Source: Actinobacteria bacterium OV450
GTDB lineage: Bacteria; Actinomycetota; Actinomycetes; Streptomycetales; Streptomycetaceae
Reading direction: 5' to 3'
Length of the DNA: 64,000 bases
Assembly (NCBI GenBank): GCA_001298555.1
Contig: LJCW01000109.1
Coordinates: 1-64,000, forward strand
Under the pieces are notes generated by a model. The model saw only the letters and a program-made list of their open reading frames with translations. It did not search any database and was not told the DNA's origin. Made by a program: the position numbers and the translations under genes. Below, piece after piece: positions 51,549 to 59,874 of this stretch (position 1 is the stretch's first letter; every line of letters begins with the position of its first letter).

Positions 51549-52913
51549 ATGGCGCGACCGAGGATCGTGGTCGTCGGAGCGGGCTTCGCCGGCGTCGCCT
51601 GTGTACGCCGCCTGGAGCGGACGCTGCCAGTCGGGGAGGCGGAGATCCTGCTGGTGACTCCGTTCTCCTACCAGCTCTACCTGCCCCTGCTGCCGCAGGT
51701 GGCCTCCGGGGTGCTCACCCCCCAGTCAGTGGCGGTGTCACTGCGCCGCAGCCGGCGCCACCTGACCCGGATCGTGCCCGGCGGGGCCGTGGGCGTGGAC
51801 ACCCGCGCCAAGGTCTGCGTCATTCGCAAGATCACCGGGGAGTTGGTGGACCAGCCGTACGACTACCTGGTGCTCGCCCCGGGGAGCGTGACCCGCACGT
51901 TCGACATCCCCGGCCTGGCGGAGCACGGCCGCGGCATGAAGACGCTGGCGGAGGCGGCCTACCTGCGTGACCACGTGATCGCCCAGCTCGACCTGGCCGA
52001 CGCCGCCGCACCGGGCTCGCCGGAGCGGGCCTCCCGGCTCGGCTTCGTCGTGGTGGGCGGCGGCTACGCGGGCACCGAGACGGCCGCCTCCCTGGAGCGG
52101 CTCACCGCGAACGCCGTCGGCCGCTACCCCCGGCTGGACCGGCGCGAGATCAGCTGGCACCTCGTCGACGTGGCTCCCAAACTGATGCCCGAGCTCGGCG
52201 ACCGCCTCGGCCGAGCCGCACTCGAGGTGCTGCGCCGCCGCGGCATCGAGGTCTCGCTCGGTGTCTCCGTCGCCAAGGCCGGTCCCGAGGAAGTCACCCT
52301 CACCGACGGGCGCGTGCTGCCTTGCCGCACCCTCATCTGGACGGCCGGCGTCGCAGCGAGCCCCCTCATCGCCACGCTGGGCGCCGAGACAGCGAAGAGC
52401 GGCCGGCTCGTCGTCGCTCCGGACCTCCGCATACCGGGGGCAGCCGGCGCGTTCGCCCTCGGGGACGCAGCCGCCGTGCCCGACCTCGCCGCCGGCGGGG
52501 ACGGTGCGGTGTGTCCCCCCACCGCTCAGCACGCCGCGCGCCAGGGCCGGGTCGCCGCCGACAACGTCGTCGCCACGCTGCGGGGCACACCGCTGCGTCC
52601 GTACGTCCACAAGGACCTCGGGCTGGTGGTCGACCTCGGCGGCCGCGACGGCGTCTCCCGACCGCTCGGCATCGACCTGCGCGGGACACCCGCCCAGGCC
52701 GTGGCCCGCGGCTACCACTGGGCGGCGCTGCGCACCGGCGCCGCGAAGACCCGGGTGATGACGAACTGGCTCCTGAACGCCGTGGCCGGGGACGACTTCG
52801 TCCGGACCGGCTTCCAGACGTACAAGCCGGGGACGCTGCGCGACTTCGAGTACACCGACCAGTACCTCACCCCGGACGAGATCCGGGCCCGCACCGCGAC
52901 CGACGGGCGCTGA
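51549..52913 (+). CDS. ndh: Type II NADH dehydrogenase (NDH-2)
   Basis: A 454-residue membrane-associated flavoprotein that passes electrons from NADH to menaquinone without pumping protons. The FAD-binding motif is V-V-V-G-A-G-F-A-G-V, the NADH-binding motif V-V-V-G-G-G-Y-A-G-T-E-T, the second FAD motif A-L-G-D-A-A-A-V, and the quinone-site segment P-P-T-A-Q-H-A-A-R-Q-G. GAGGAGG lies before ATG 51549. An extra copy of ndh in an accessory region probably serves under changed redox conditions (inference). Confidence 0.93.
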   Translation: MARPRIVVVGAGFAGVACVRRLERTLPVGEAEILLVTPFSYQLYLPLLPQVASGVLTPQSVAVSLRRSRRHLTRIVPGGAVGVDTRAKVCVIRKITGELVDQPYDYLVLAPGSVTRTFDIPGLAEHGRGMKTLAEAAYLRDHVIAQLDLADAAAPGSPERASRLGFVVVGGGYAGTETAASLERLTANAVGRYPRLDRREISWHLVDVAPKLMPELGDRLGRAALEVLRRRGIEVSLGVSVAKAGPEEVTLTDGRVLPCRTLIWTAGVAASPLIATLGAETAKSGRLVVAPDLRIPGAAGAFALGDAAAVPDLAAGGDGAVCPPTAQHAARQGRVAADNVVATLRGTPLRPYVHKDLGLVVDLGGRDGVSRPLGIDLRGTPAQAVARGYHWAALRTGAAKTRVMTNWLLNAVAGDDFVRTGFQTYKPGTLRDFEYTDQYLTPDEIRARTATDGR

Positions 52914-52959
52914 CAGCTCCGGGCAGGCGCCTGCGTGACGTCCTGGAGCGGTGTCCATG

Positions 52960-52991
52960 CGTCCACGCGTCAGCGCGTCCACGCATCAGCG
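52960..52991. repeat. 16-bp tandem repeat
   Basis: CGTCCACGCGTCAGCG (52960-52975) is followed by a copy with one mismatch (52976-52991). Confidence 0.8.
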
Positions 52992-53129
52992 CGGGACAAT
53001 GCCGTTATCCGCGCTCAAGAGGGGCCGCCTCCGCACCGCGCCCACTTGATCAGCCGGCTTCGACGTAGGGGCCGGGGGGTGGGGTAGGCGCCGGAAGCCC
53101 AGCGGGAAAGGGGCGAGGAGGTGAGCCGC

Positions 53130-53396
53130 ATGGCCCGTTCTGCGGAGGCCGGCAATATGCCGTTCGGGCTGGTCAGCCCGCCCGTGCGCCTCTCTACGTC
53201 CACCAGCAGCCACTCGATCCGCTTCCATCAGCTGCAGCGCCGAGAGGGCGCCGCGCCGTTCGCGATGCGCCAGCCCGAGTACCTGGTCGACCGGGCCCCC
53301 GCGGCTGACATTGCGGGCCGCTCCCAGATGACCCGCGTCGGCCTGCTCAAGCCCCCGGCCTCCATAGGACCCGAAAGAGGGGGGAGGAACAGGTGA
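53130..53396 (+). pseudogene. Truncated ku gene (NHEJ DNA-end-binding protein)
   Basis: The first 45 residues of this 88-residue frame match the N-terminus of bacterial Ku: M-A-R-S, then F-G-L-V-S-P-P-V-R-L-S-T-S-T and H-S-I-R-F-H-Q-L-Q-R. A full Ku is 260-330 residues; here the ring-forming beta-barrel and bridge are missing and the rest (Q-P-E-Y-L-V-D-R-A-P, G-L-L-K-P-P-A-S-I) does not look like Ku. A good GGAGG precedes ATG 53130, and the stop overlaps the GTG of the DNA ligase (GTGA). The peptide is probably still translated and may now serve only to couple ligase translation. Confidence 0.7.
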
Positions 53397-54400
53397 CGTT
53401 GCAGCCGCCGGTCGAGCCGATGCTCGCGCAGGCCGTGGAGTCGGTCCCCGGCACCGCATCGATCGGCGAACTCGCCTACGAGCAGAAATTCGACGGCTAC
53501 CGCGCCCTGCTCTTCAATTCCACCCGGGCGGGAGGCGGGCCGGTGGTCCAGACCCGGCGGGGCCTACAGATTCAGGACCGGTTTCCCGACCTCGTCTCCG
53601 CCGCCGCGCAGCTCCCGGACGGCCTGGTCCTCGACGGGGAGCTCGTCGTCTGGGACACCAAGACCCGGCGGCTCTCCTTCGAGGGACTCCAACGACGCAC
53701 AGCCGCCCGCGGCCGCACCACGCGGCAGGGACTCGCCCAGTCCCTGCCGGCATTCTTCGTCGCCTTCGACATCCTGCAGCAGGACGGGATCGAGCTACTG
53801 CGTCACCCCTACCGGCAGCGCCGCCTGCGGCTCGAAGCCCTCTTCACCGACCACGAGCTGTCCAGCCCATGGACGCTCTGCCCCATGACCACCGACCTGA
53901 TCAAGGCCGAGCAGTGGCTGGAGACCTGGACCGAGCTCTCAGGCATCGAAGGCATCGTGGTCAAAGCCCTGAACCAGCCCTATCACCCAGGGCACAGAGG
54001 CTGGTACAAACTCCGCCGTCGCGACACCACCGAAGCGATCATCGGGGCGATCACGGGCACACTCATCCGCCCCCAGCTCCTCCTCCTCGGCCGCCGAGAC
54101 CCGCAGGGCCACCTCCGGCCCATCGGCCGCACCGGCCCCCTGCGGGCCGAAGCCAGCCGCCTGGTCGGCGGCAACCTCACCGAAGCCACTCCGGAACACC
54201 CCTGGACGGGCATGCGATTCGTCTCGGCCTGGGGAAGCCGGGACGCCTTGAAGGTGACCCTGGTCGCCCCGGAACTGGTCGCCGAGATCAGTGCCGACAC
54301 CGCCGTCAACCAAGGAGGCGTCTACCGCCATCCGGTCCGCTTCAAGCGACTGCGCCTGGACGTGACGGCCGCTGAAGTCCCCTTGTACACGGACGCGTAA
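53393..54400 (+). CDS. ATP-dependent DNA ligase (LigC/LigD-ligase-domain type)
   Basis: A 335-residue ligase with nucleotidyltransferase and OB-fold domains only. The adenylated lysine is Lys32 in Y-E-Q-K-F-D-G-Y-R-A; the following motifs are D-G-E-L-V-V-W, F-V-A-F-D-I-L, G-I-E-G-I-V-V-K-A and W-Y-K-L-R-R-R. There is no polymerase or nuclease domain, so it is not a full LigD. Such ligases usually work with Ku in non-homologous end joining, and the gene directly overlaps a broken ku gene. It may now act in other nick sealing or with a Ku encoded elsewhere. Confidence 0.92.
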   Translation: MTLQPPVEPMLAQAVESVPGTASIGELAYEQKFDGYRALLFNSTRAGGGPVVQTRRGLQIQDRFPDLVSAAAQLPDGLVLDGELVVWDTKTRRLSFEGLQRRTAARGRTTRQGLAQSLPAFFVAFDILQQDGIELLRHPYRQRRLRLEALFTDHELSSPWTLCPMTTDLIKAEQWLETWTELSGIEGIVVKALNQPYHPGHRGWYKLRRRDTTEAIIGAITGTLIRPQLLLLGRRDPQGHLRPIGRTGPLRAEASRLVGGNLTEATPEHPWTGMRFVSAWGSRDALKVTLVAPELVAEISADTAVNQGGVYRHPVRFKRLRLDVTAAEVPLYTDA

Positions 54401-54638
54401 TGCGCTTGGGGCCTTGACCCTGTCTCCGCCGCGGGGATGGACCACGGAGCATTCGAGCATTCCTGCGGGAGCATTCCTGCCGGGGCCGATGAAACGGCCA
54501 CATGCCAGGGGCATGCGTAGCTGCCGGACGGGTAGCCGGTTCCTCGGAGGTCGATAAGACCGGCTGACCGGCGCCGTCCGCAACGCCCGGACGGCATGCA
54601 CTATCCGGAGCCGGCGAGGCACAAGAGAGGCGGACCCC

Positions 54639-54941
54639 GTGTTCTCATTCCAATTCCTGGCCGCCGGCACCGCGGGTGCCGGCCTCCTGGCCGTCGGCAT
54701 CGTGGTGGCCGTGGTACTGATCGCGGCAGTCTGGTGGGGCATCAGGCGCCGCGCGGATCGAACCGGCCCCGCGGCCGCGTCCCGCACCGTCGCCCGCCCC
54801 CACCACGTCGAGGAGCACCGCGAGCCGGAGCCGGACGCCTTCCCGGATGGCGCTGGAAGGCTGTCCCCGCATGAGATGAAGGGCTACGGCAACCTCGGTT
54901 CCCGGCCCGCCGCGCCCCCTCGCGATGAGACGCAGGAGTGA
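54639..54941 (+). CDS. DUF6479-like small membrane protein
   Basis: A 100-residue protein with one N-terminal membrane helix (about residues 8-34, ending W-W-G-I-R-R-R) and a hydrophilic tail with L-S-P-H-E-M-K-G-Y-G-N-L-G, a motif I associate with the Streptomyces DUF6479 family. Function unknown; topology is probably N-out, C-in by the positive-inside rule. Start GTG 54639 follows GAGAGGCGG. Confidence 0.75.
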   Translation: MFSFQFLAAGTAGAGLLAVGIVVAVVLIAAVWWGIRRRADRTGPAAASRTVARPHHVEEHREPEPDAFPDGAGRLSPHEMKGYGNLGSRPAAPPRDETQE

Positions 54942-55359
54942 GCAGGCGCCCCTGCGACGAGAACGCGACCGGCTGCGCGTGGAATCGGCATCGGCCCGCC
55001 TGCGCGAGGACCTGCTGGGCCTGCGGGTCGCGCTCCGGCGGCCGAAGTCGAACAGTAGGAACAAGCCGCCGCGCGTACGGCCACTTCCCCGTGCCATGAG
55101 CGCCCGCCCGCCCGGCGGATTGCTGGCCCGGGTTCCGAAGGTCATCCGGCATGGCGAGGGCCACGTACCACCAGCTCTCGGCCGCAGCGGAACGGGGCAT
55201 CGTCGACGTGGCGCCCGGCGGGCGCACTCGCTGCCATCCAGAGCACACCGCAACGCCCCCCTGACGGAGGAGCCGCCTCGCGGGGCGCGGGTGAGGCCAT
55301 CGGAACTCGGCTGACCGACTCGGGCTCAGCAGGGGGATGGAGCGGGCCACAGCGATCCT
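54942..55359. other. Intergenic region with a short coiled-coil-like frame
   Basis: 418 bases. A plus-strand frame from ATG 54925 (overlapping the DUF6479-like gene) reads L-R-R-E-R-D-R-L-R-V-E-S-A-S-A-R-L-R-E-D with good codon bias for about 45 residues, then turns into Arg/Pro-rich noise. It may be a decayed small gene. No other feature was seen. Confidence 0.35.
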
Positions 55360-55941
55360 TCAGGGCGCGGCGTGCGCTCCGACGGCCTGTCGGTAGGCCA
55401 CGTGCCCGCCCAGCGCGCCGCTGACGGCTAGGGCAGCCATCCCACCCAGGGCCCACACGCGGCCCCTCGCCGAGCGGCCGCGGAGCCGCGCAGCCAGTGA
55501 GGCGGTGTAGCAGGCCACGGCAGCCACGTTGGAGGCCGCGTGGACCAGGCCGACCCGGGCCTGCTCGGGCGGCAGGTCCGCCCAGTCCGCCCAGCCGGCG
55601 ACCGCGGCCGGGGCGACGCCCGCCAGTCCGACGGCGGTCAGGACGCTCGTCGCGTGGTGTGCCCCGGGCACGAAGTCGAGTACGGAGGCCGACAGCCAGC
55701 AGCCGATGGGCACCTGCACGAGCACAGGGTGCACGGGGTGGCCCAGCGGCCTGCCGCGCAGTAGATCGCGCGCGGCGCCCAGGGGGAGTGAGCGGATTCC
55801 CCGCTGGAGCACCCGGATGACCGGATCGGCGACCGTTGTCCGTTCGAGCTGGTCCAGAGTCTTCAGCCAGCATGCAGAGGCAGTGTCGAGGGCCGCGATC
55901 GGCCTGGCCGTGGGCGACGTGTCATGGATCGGTGAGTTCAT
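55360..55941 (-). CDS. DUF2231 membrane protein
   Basis: A 193-residue membrane protein. G-H-P-V-H-P-V-L-V-Q-V-P-I-G-C-W is the hallmark of DUF2231, whose conserved histidines suggest redox or metal binding. Four hydrophobic helices follow (about 68-90, 98-118, 128-150, 160-182). A 60-residue soluble N-terminus precedes them. The start at 55941 lies nine bases after a SigB-type -10 element, so the transcript would be nearly leaderless. Confidence 0.88.
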   Translation of the reverse strand: MNSPIHDTSPTARPIAALDTASACWLKTLDQLERTTVADPVIRVLQRGIRSLPLGAARDLLRGRPLGHPVHPVLVQVPIGCWLSASVLDFVPGAHHATSVLTAVGLAGVAPAAVAGWADWADLPPEQARVGLVHAASNVAAVACYTASLAARLRGRSARGRVWALGGMAALAVSGALGGHVAYRQAVGAHAAP

Positions 55942-55950
55942 ACACGACGC

Positions 55951-55974
55951 CTACCCGCTCCCTCGACGCCATCC
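55951..55974 (-). promoter_or_regulatory. SigB-type promoter for the DUF2231 gene
   Basis: On the minus strand GGAT (55974-55971), 14 bases, GGGTAG (55956-55951). It fits GNNT-N14-16-GGGTA and lies directly before the start codon. Confidence 0.5.
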
Positions 55975-56075
55975 CACCCTGGCCACGACTGCACCCGAAC
56001 GACAGGCCCGCCGAATGGGGGAGCCACGGTCTCAGCCCGCCGCTGACGCTGGGGCCGGCGCGACCGCCCGCCTTC

Positions 56076-56345
56076 TCAGTTCTGAACGCGTCGGTCGTAG
56101 TCCGTTTGGTGTGCTCGGATTTCGTCCGCGTGTTCGACCGTCCATGCGTACAACCGGCTGAACGGCTCCCGCAGGGCTTCGCCGAGTCCCGTGAGGGAGT
56201 ACTCGACCCCGACCGGCGAGGTGGGTAGCACGCGGCGCGCGACTATCCCGTTGCGTTCCAGGCGGCGCAGAGTCTGGGCAGGACCCGCTGGGTCACGCCT
56301 TCGAGGCGTCGCTTGATTTCGTTGAACCGGCGGGGTCCACGGTGC
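56076..56345 (-). pseudogene. HxlR-family regulator remnant, frameshifted and truncated
   Basis: The minus strand reads P-R-R-F-N-E-I-K-R-R-L-E-G-V-T-Q-R-V-L in one frame and, after a one-base loss near 56280, Q-T-L-R-R-L-E-R-N-G-I-V-A-R-R-V then V-E-Y-S-L-T-G-L-G in another, ending at 56076. Together these are the winged-helix core and C-terminus of an HxlR regulator. The N-terminal helix with the usual Cys and the V-G-D-x-W-S segment is missing. The gene cannot make a working repressor. Confidence 0.75.
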
Positions 56346-56621
56346 CCAGACCCGCGACGGCGAGCGCGATCTGGAGGGCCTGCTCCAAAGGTTGGCCGGA
56401 TGACAGGCGGTGCCCCCGGAGCCGTCACCGCGACGCTGCCTGAAAACCGGGCACTCGGGGAGCAGTTCGTGCAGCTGCCGGAGTCCGCCGGGGTTGTGTA
56501 CCTGTTCGCCCTCGATCCCGCGGCCCGTCCTGTAGGTGCGCACACGGTCGCGCGGGCGCCGGCCGCAGGCGTTTGCTCAAAGCCTGGCGGCGGCCGGCCC
56601 GAGGTCGGTAGTTTCGCCGCC

Positions 56622-56774
56622 GTGACCATTCCTCTTCTCGACCGGCGCCCGTCGTCACCCGGGCCCTCGTCCAAGCCGCCGCCGGGGCGTCCGTCCACCG
56701 GCCCTCCCACGCGGCCGGACAAGAACCCGCCGTTCCCGCCGAACCATCCCCAGCAGCCCCAGCCGGGGAACTGA
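56622..56774 (+). CDS. Small proline-rich protein
   Basis: A possible 50-residue protein starting V-T-I-P-L-L-D-R-R-P-S-S and then nearly all Pro, Gly, Ser, Arg and Asn. GTG 56622 stands seven bases after a -10-like TAGTTT, the same arrangement as at 24229, which suggests a leaderless transcript. It ends six bases before the next gene. No family is known; it could also be a leader for the phosphotransferase gene. Confidence 0.4.
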   Translation: MTIPLLDRRPSSPGPSSKPPPGRPSTGPPTRPDKNPPFPPNHPQQPQPGN

Positions 56775-56780
56775 CCGGGC

Positions 56781-57590
56781 ATGCGCGTTGACCGGCTCCC
56801 GTTCGAGGAGCTTCCCGAGGCAACCCGGCAGGCCATCGCCGCCCGCGTAGGGGAGGACTGCCCGAGAGCCGAGGTGGAGTCCGGAACCAGCTCCGCGCTG
56901 GCGTCGCTCTTCTGGCCGCCGTCCGGCCCGGAGATGGTGTTCGTCAAGGGGCTGCCGCTGGACCACGAGCGGATCGGCGAGCTGCAGGCCGAGGCGGCCG
57001 TCGCCCCGTTCGTTCCCGGCATCGCCCCGAGGCTGTTGTGGCAGGAGGAGGCAGGTGGGTGGCTGCTGCTCTGCTTCCAGGGCGCCCACGCGTCCGCATG
57101 GGCGCATTTCGGCGATGACGGTGACCACCTGGAGCCGGTTGCCGCGGTCCTGCGCCAGCTGAGCTTGCTCCCGGCGCCCGACGAGGTTCGACTGACGCCG
57201 TGGGACCGGTGGGGCGAGTACTGCGACCCGGCCGACGAACCGCTCCTGAGAGGTGACCGGCTGGTGCACTCCGACCCGGCGGCCACCAACTTCATGGTCG
57301 AGCGAAGCGGTCGGGTGTGGATGATCGACTGGGCGTGGGCGATGCGCGGCCCCGCCTGGATCGACGCGGCGCTGTGGGGATTCCGGTTGGTGCTGGACGG
57401 CAAGCAGACCGTTGAGGAGGCGGCGCGCTGGGCGCGGACCGTCCCCGCGTTCGCCAGGGCTCCGCGCGAAGGGGTGCGGGTCCTCACGGAGGCGGAGGCG
57501 GGTTCCTGGGAAGACTGGCGGGAGCACGGCATGACGGAAGTGGACGAAACGATTACCGCCGCCCGTGCGTGGGCCGAGTACTGGAGCTGA
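56781..57590 (+). CDS. Aminoglycoside phosphotransferase (APH)-fold protein
   Basis: A 269-residue kinase-like protein. The catalytic loop is L-V-H-S-D-P-A-A-T-N-F-M (H-x-D-x4-N) and the metal-binding motif M-I-D-W-A-W-A, both typical of APH enzymes. The N-terminal lobe has F-V-K-G-L-P-L with the ATP-binding lysine. Substrate cannot be told; most such Streptomyces proteins are not proven resistance enzymes. It follows a small Pro-rich frame by six bases. Confidence 0.85.
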   Translation: MRVDRLPFEELPEATRQAIAARVGEDCPRAEVESGTSSALASLFWPPSGPEMVFVKGLPLDHERIGELQAEAAVAPFVPGIAPRLLWQEEAGGWLLLCFQGAHASAWAHFGDDGDHLEPVAAVLRQLSLLPAPDEVRLTPWDRWGEYCDPADEPLLRGDRLVHSDPAATNFMVERSGRVWMIDWAWAMRGPAWIDAALWGFRLVLDGKQTVEEAARWARTVPAFARAPREGVRVLTEAEAGSWEDWREHGMTEVDETITAARAWAEYWS

Positions 57591-57847
57591 CAGTGCACAC
57601 TGGCGCGGCCACCCGGCCCGACCGGCCGGTGCCGCACCGGGGGCCGTCCCTGGCGATGCTTCGTCTGCGAGACGGGGACGGCGGGCCGCCGTGGGGTCCT
57701 TTCGGGGTTGTCGCCGGGCAGCGCTTGGGCTGACAGCGCAGCTCGACCACCGCAGGAATTGCGGAGAGTGACCGAGTGGTCCGTGCTTGCAGTCGGCGCT
57801 GAGGCCGCGGCGGTCGAGGGATGGCCGTGGGCACTGGGCCGGCCGGT

Positions 57848-58363
57848 CTATCGCAGGGGGACGTTCTGGTTCTCCAGCAGTGCCAGCAGGTCTTCCCGGT
57901 GGAGGGCGGCGACCGGCTCCAGGAGGTCGGGGTGGCGCAGCAGGGGAGCGGCGTCGTACTCGTGGCTGCCCGGCTGTGTGAGGCGACCCACCTCGCCGGG
58001 CAGGCTGCTGTCGGCGAGCTGGTGGGCCTTGTCGGCGAGGACGGGATCGGCGAGGAAGCAGGCGGCCCAGCTGACGATCGTTTCGTCCACCCACGTGCGC
58101 CAGGCGGTGTCGGCGGTGTCGGCGGTCTCACTGTCGTGCTCGGCGCCGGCCAGCCAGTCCAGTCGGTCGCTTCCGCCCGGTCCGAGAAGTTCCAGCAGCT
58201 CGGCGTCGAGAGCGCTGGGATAGCGCAGGGCGGCGGCAAGGGTGGTGGCCTGCCTGCCCTGAGCCTCGGCCAAGGCCAGACTGAAGGCCCCGGGGGAGGG
58301 CGGGAAAGCGGTCAGCAGCCACCGCGTGGCAGCGGCTATGACGGGGGTGAGATCGGCAGACAC
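57848..58363 (-). CDS. Hypothetical protein
   Basis: A 171-residue acidic, mainly helical protein beginning M-S-A-D-L-T-P-V-I-A-A-A-T-R-W-L. It has repeated leucine-rich helices, W-V-D-E-T-I-V-S-W-A-A-C-F and L-L-R-H-P-D-L-L-E-P-V. No signal peptide, membrane span or known domain is seen. AGAGGA lies before GTG 58363. It is followed on the same strand by no gene; upstream is the terminator of the hemerythrin gene. Confidence 0.65.
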   Translation of the reverse strand: MSADLTPVIAAATRWLLTAFPPSPGAFSLALAEAQGRQATTLAAALRYPSALDAELLELLGPGGSDRLDWLAGAEHDSETADTADTAWRTWVDETIVSWAACFLADPVLADKAHQLADSSLPGEVGRLTQPGSHEYDAAPLLRHPDLLEPVAALHREDLLALLENQNVPLR

Positions 58364-58511
58364 AGCGGATTCCTCTGAGGAGGGCTCGCACTGCCCTGCG
58401 ACGGAACCAGCGAGCTTCGGCGCGAAGCCGCGCTGCTCCGCTTGTGGCCGACCAGCGTAGACGGGAGCGGCGGGCGCGCGACATGACGCCAGTCACCTTC
58501 CGACCCTCGAA

Positions 58512-58551
58512 CGAGGGCGGTTCCGCACGCCCACGTGCGGAACCGCCCTCG
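58512..58551 (-). terminator. Strong hairpin terminator after the hemerythrin gene
   Basis: CGAGGGCGGTTCCGCACG (58512-58529) and CGTGCGGAACCGCCCTCG (58534-58551) form a perfect 18-bp stem with a 4-base loop. Confidence 0.88.
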
Positions 58552-58559
58552 CACGTTTG

Positions 58560-59120
58560 TCAGGACTTGCCGCGGCCCGTGACGAAGTCGCGCGCCCGGT
58601 CGACCAGGCCGGCCCCTGGCGCGAGGAGCTTGCTGGCCATGGGGGTGCTGGGCGCTGAGGGGTGGGGCCGGGTGGGTGCCATTGCCTTGGCGCGACGGAT
58701 CTTGTCACCGAGATCGTCCAGCTGCTCCGGGCTGCAGGCTCTTCTCAGCATCGGGAAGAGGTTCGTCTCCTCGTCCTGGACGTGCGAAGCCACTTCCTGC
58801 ATGAGCTGGTGGAGGACAGTGCTCATCCGGGTGTCGTCGGTGTCCATCTTCTCCAGTTGTTTGAGGATCTTCTCGACGCGCCCGTGATCCTCGAGCTCCT
58901 TGTCCGCCATCAGGCCGCCGCCTTCGACATGCTCGCGTACTGCCGGGTAGAGGTACTGCTCCTCGGCGACCGAGTGCCGTACCAGCTCGATGGTGATCTC
59001 GTCGATGAGGTCACGAAGCTGCTGCCCGGAGCCGGTCATGGCCTGGATGCGGGCGAACATCTCCTCCACCTCTCGGTGATCGGCCATCAGCTCCTCGATC
59101 ACGTTCCCGCCGTGCCCCAT
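58560..59120 (-). CDS. Hemerythrin (HHE cation-binding) domain protein
   Basis: A 186-residue protein whose first 140 residues form a four-helix hemerythrin-like bundle. Metal-ligand motifs are A-D-H-R-E-V-E-E, H-S-V-A-E-E-Q-Y-L-Y-P, the E-D-H-G-R-V-E helix and H-V-Q-D-E-E-T-N-L-F-P. Such domains bind a di-iron centre and sense or carry oxygen, nitric oxide or peroxide. The last 45 residues are Pro/Ala-rich with a basic end. GGGAGACG supports ATG 59120. It likely belongs to the stress group of the window. Confidence 0.9.
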   Translation of the reverse strand: MGHGGNVIEELMADHREVEEMFARIQAMTGSGQQLRDLIDEITIELVRHSVAEEQYLYPAVREHVEGGGLMADKELEDHGRVEKILKQLEKMDTDDTRMSTVLHQLMQEVASHVQDEETNLFPMLRRACSPEQLDDLGDKIRRAKAMAPTRPHPSAPSTPMASKLLAPGAGLVDRARDFVTGRGKS

Positions 59121-59611
59121 ATCGTCTCCCTTGTCGTCCTGGACGGGCTCACCCCGCCTGACCTCGATGAGTTCCCCGCTGGGTCCGGCCGTGCAACGCG
59201 ACTCACCCGCTTGGATCAGCAGCGCAACCGCGCGGCCGCTCCAGCGAGGTCCACGCGCAGAGCCAGGCGTACGGGGCGGGAGCCGGCGAGTCCGACGACC
59301 GGCCCGCCGCCCGCGGGCCGGCACGGCTGAGACTTCCCGGGTCGGTCCGCTGCCCTCTCGGCGGGGTGCACCACGATCGGCGCCATCGCCGTGGGACTGT
59401 CTCCCCCGCTGATGCGCCTCGGTCCCGGAAGGGCATCGACCCCGGCGGGACGGGGTGGCGCACTCAGTCCGCCGGCGTAGGAGCGGTTGCTTCGGGCAGG
59501 TGCCCAGTGGGTGAGCAGGTGGTCCGCCAGAGGGGGCTCTCCCGGCCCGGGCACTCCCGGACGGGCAGGCCCGGTGGCTCGGCCCCGTGCTCGTGTGGAG
59601 GTGCACGACCG
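59121..59611. other. Divergent intergenic region
   Basis: 491 bases between the hemerythrin and RelE-like genes. In particular no antitoxin gene is recognisable in front of the toxin. No other feature seen. Confidence 0.45.
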
Positions 59612-59860
59612 ATGACGTACGGCATCGTCTGGGACGAGGCCGCCCTGTGCGGGGCGACCCGGCACCTCGCCGATGATCCGGACGGGCTGCGGCTGCTGCT
59701 GTACGCGGTCGACCGCCTTGCCGCGCAGCCCCGCCCACAGGGCGCAGCCTTCCACGGCCGAGGGCTGTGCCGCATCCACATCGGCCGCTACCGAGTTCTG
59801 TACGCGATCACCACGGCTCCGGCCGCGGTCATCATCAAGCACGTCGGCCGCCTCGGATGA
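59612..59860 (+). CDS. RelE/ParE-superfamily toxin, no antitoxin seen
   Basis: An 82-residue protein of the RelE fold: Y-G-I-V-W-D-E-A-A, a helical part A-V-D-R-L-A-A-Q-P-R-P and the terminal strands L-C-R-I-H-I-G-R-Y-R-V-L-Y-A-I with final I-K-H-V-G-R. The basic residues that cut mRNA on the ribosome are kept at R-Y-R-V-L-Y and H-V-G-R. Type II antitoxins normally lie directly upstream or downstream, but upstream sequence shows none and the next gene encodes a DUF488 protein. It may be orphaned, inactive or paired in trans. Confidence 0.8.
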   Translation: MTYGIVWDEAALCGATRHLADDPDGLRLLLYAVDRLAAQPRPQGAAFHGRGLCRIHIGRYRVLYAITTAPAAVIIKHVGRLG

Positions 59861-59874
59861 CCTGGGGGTGCCGC

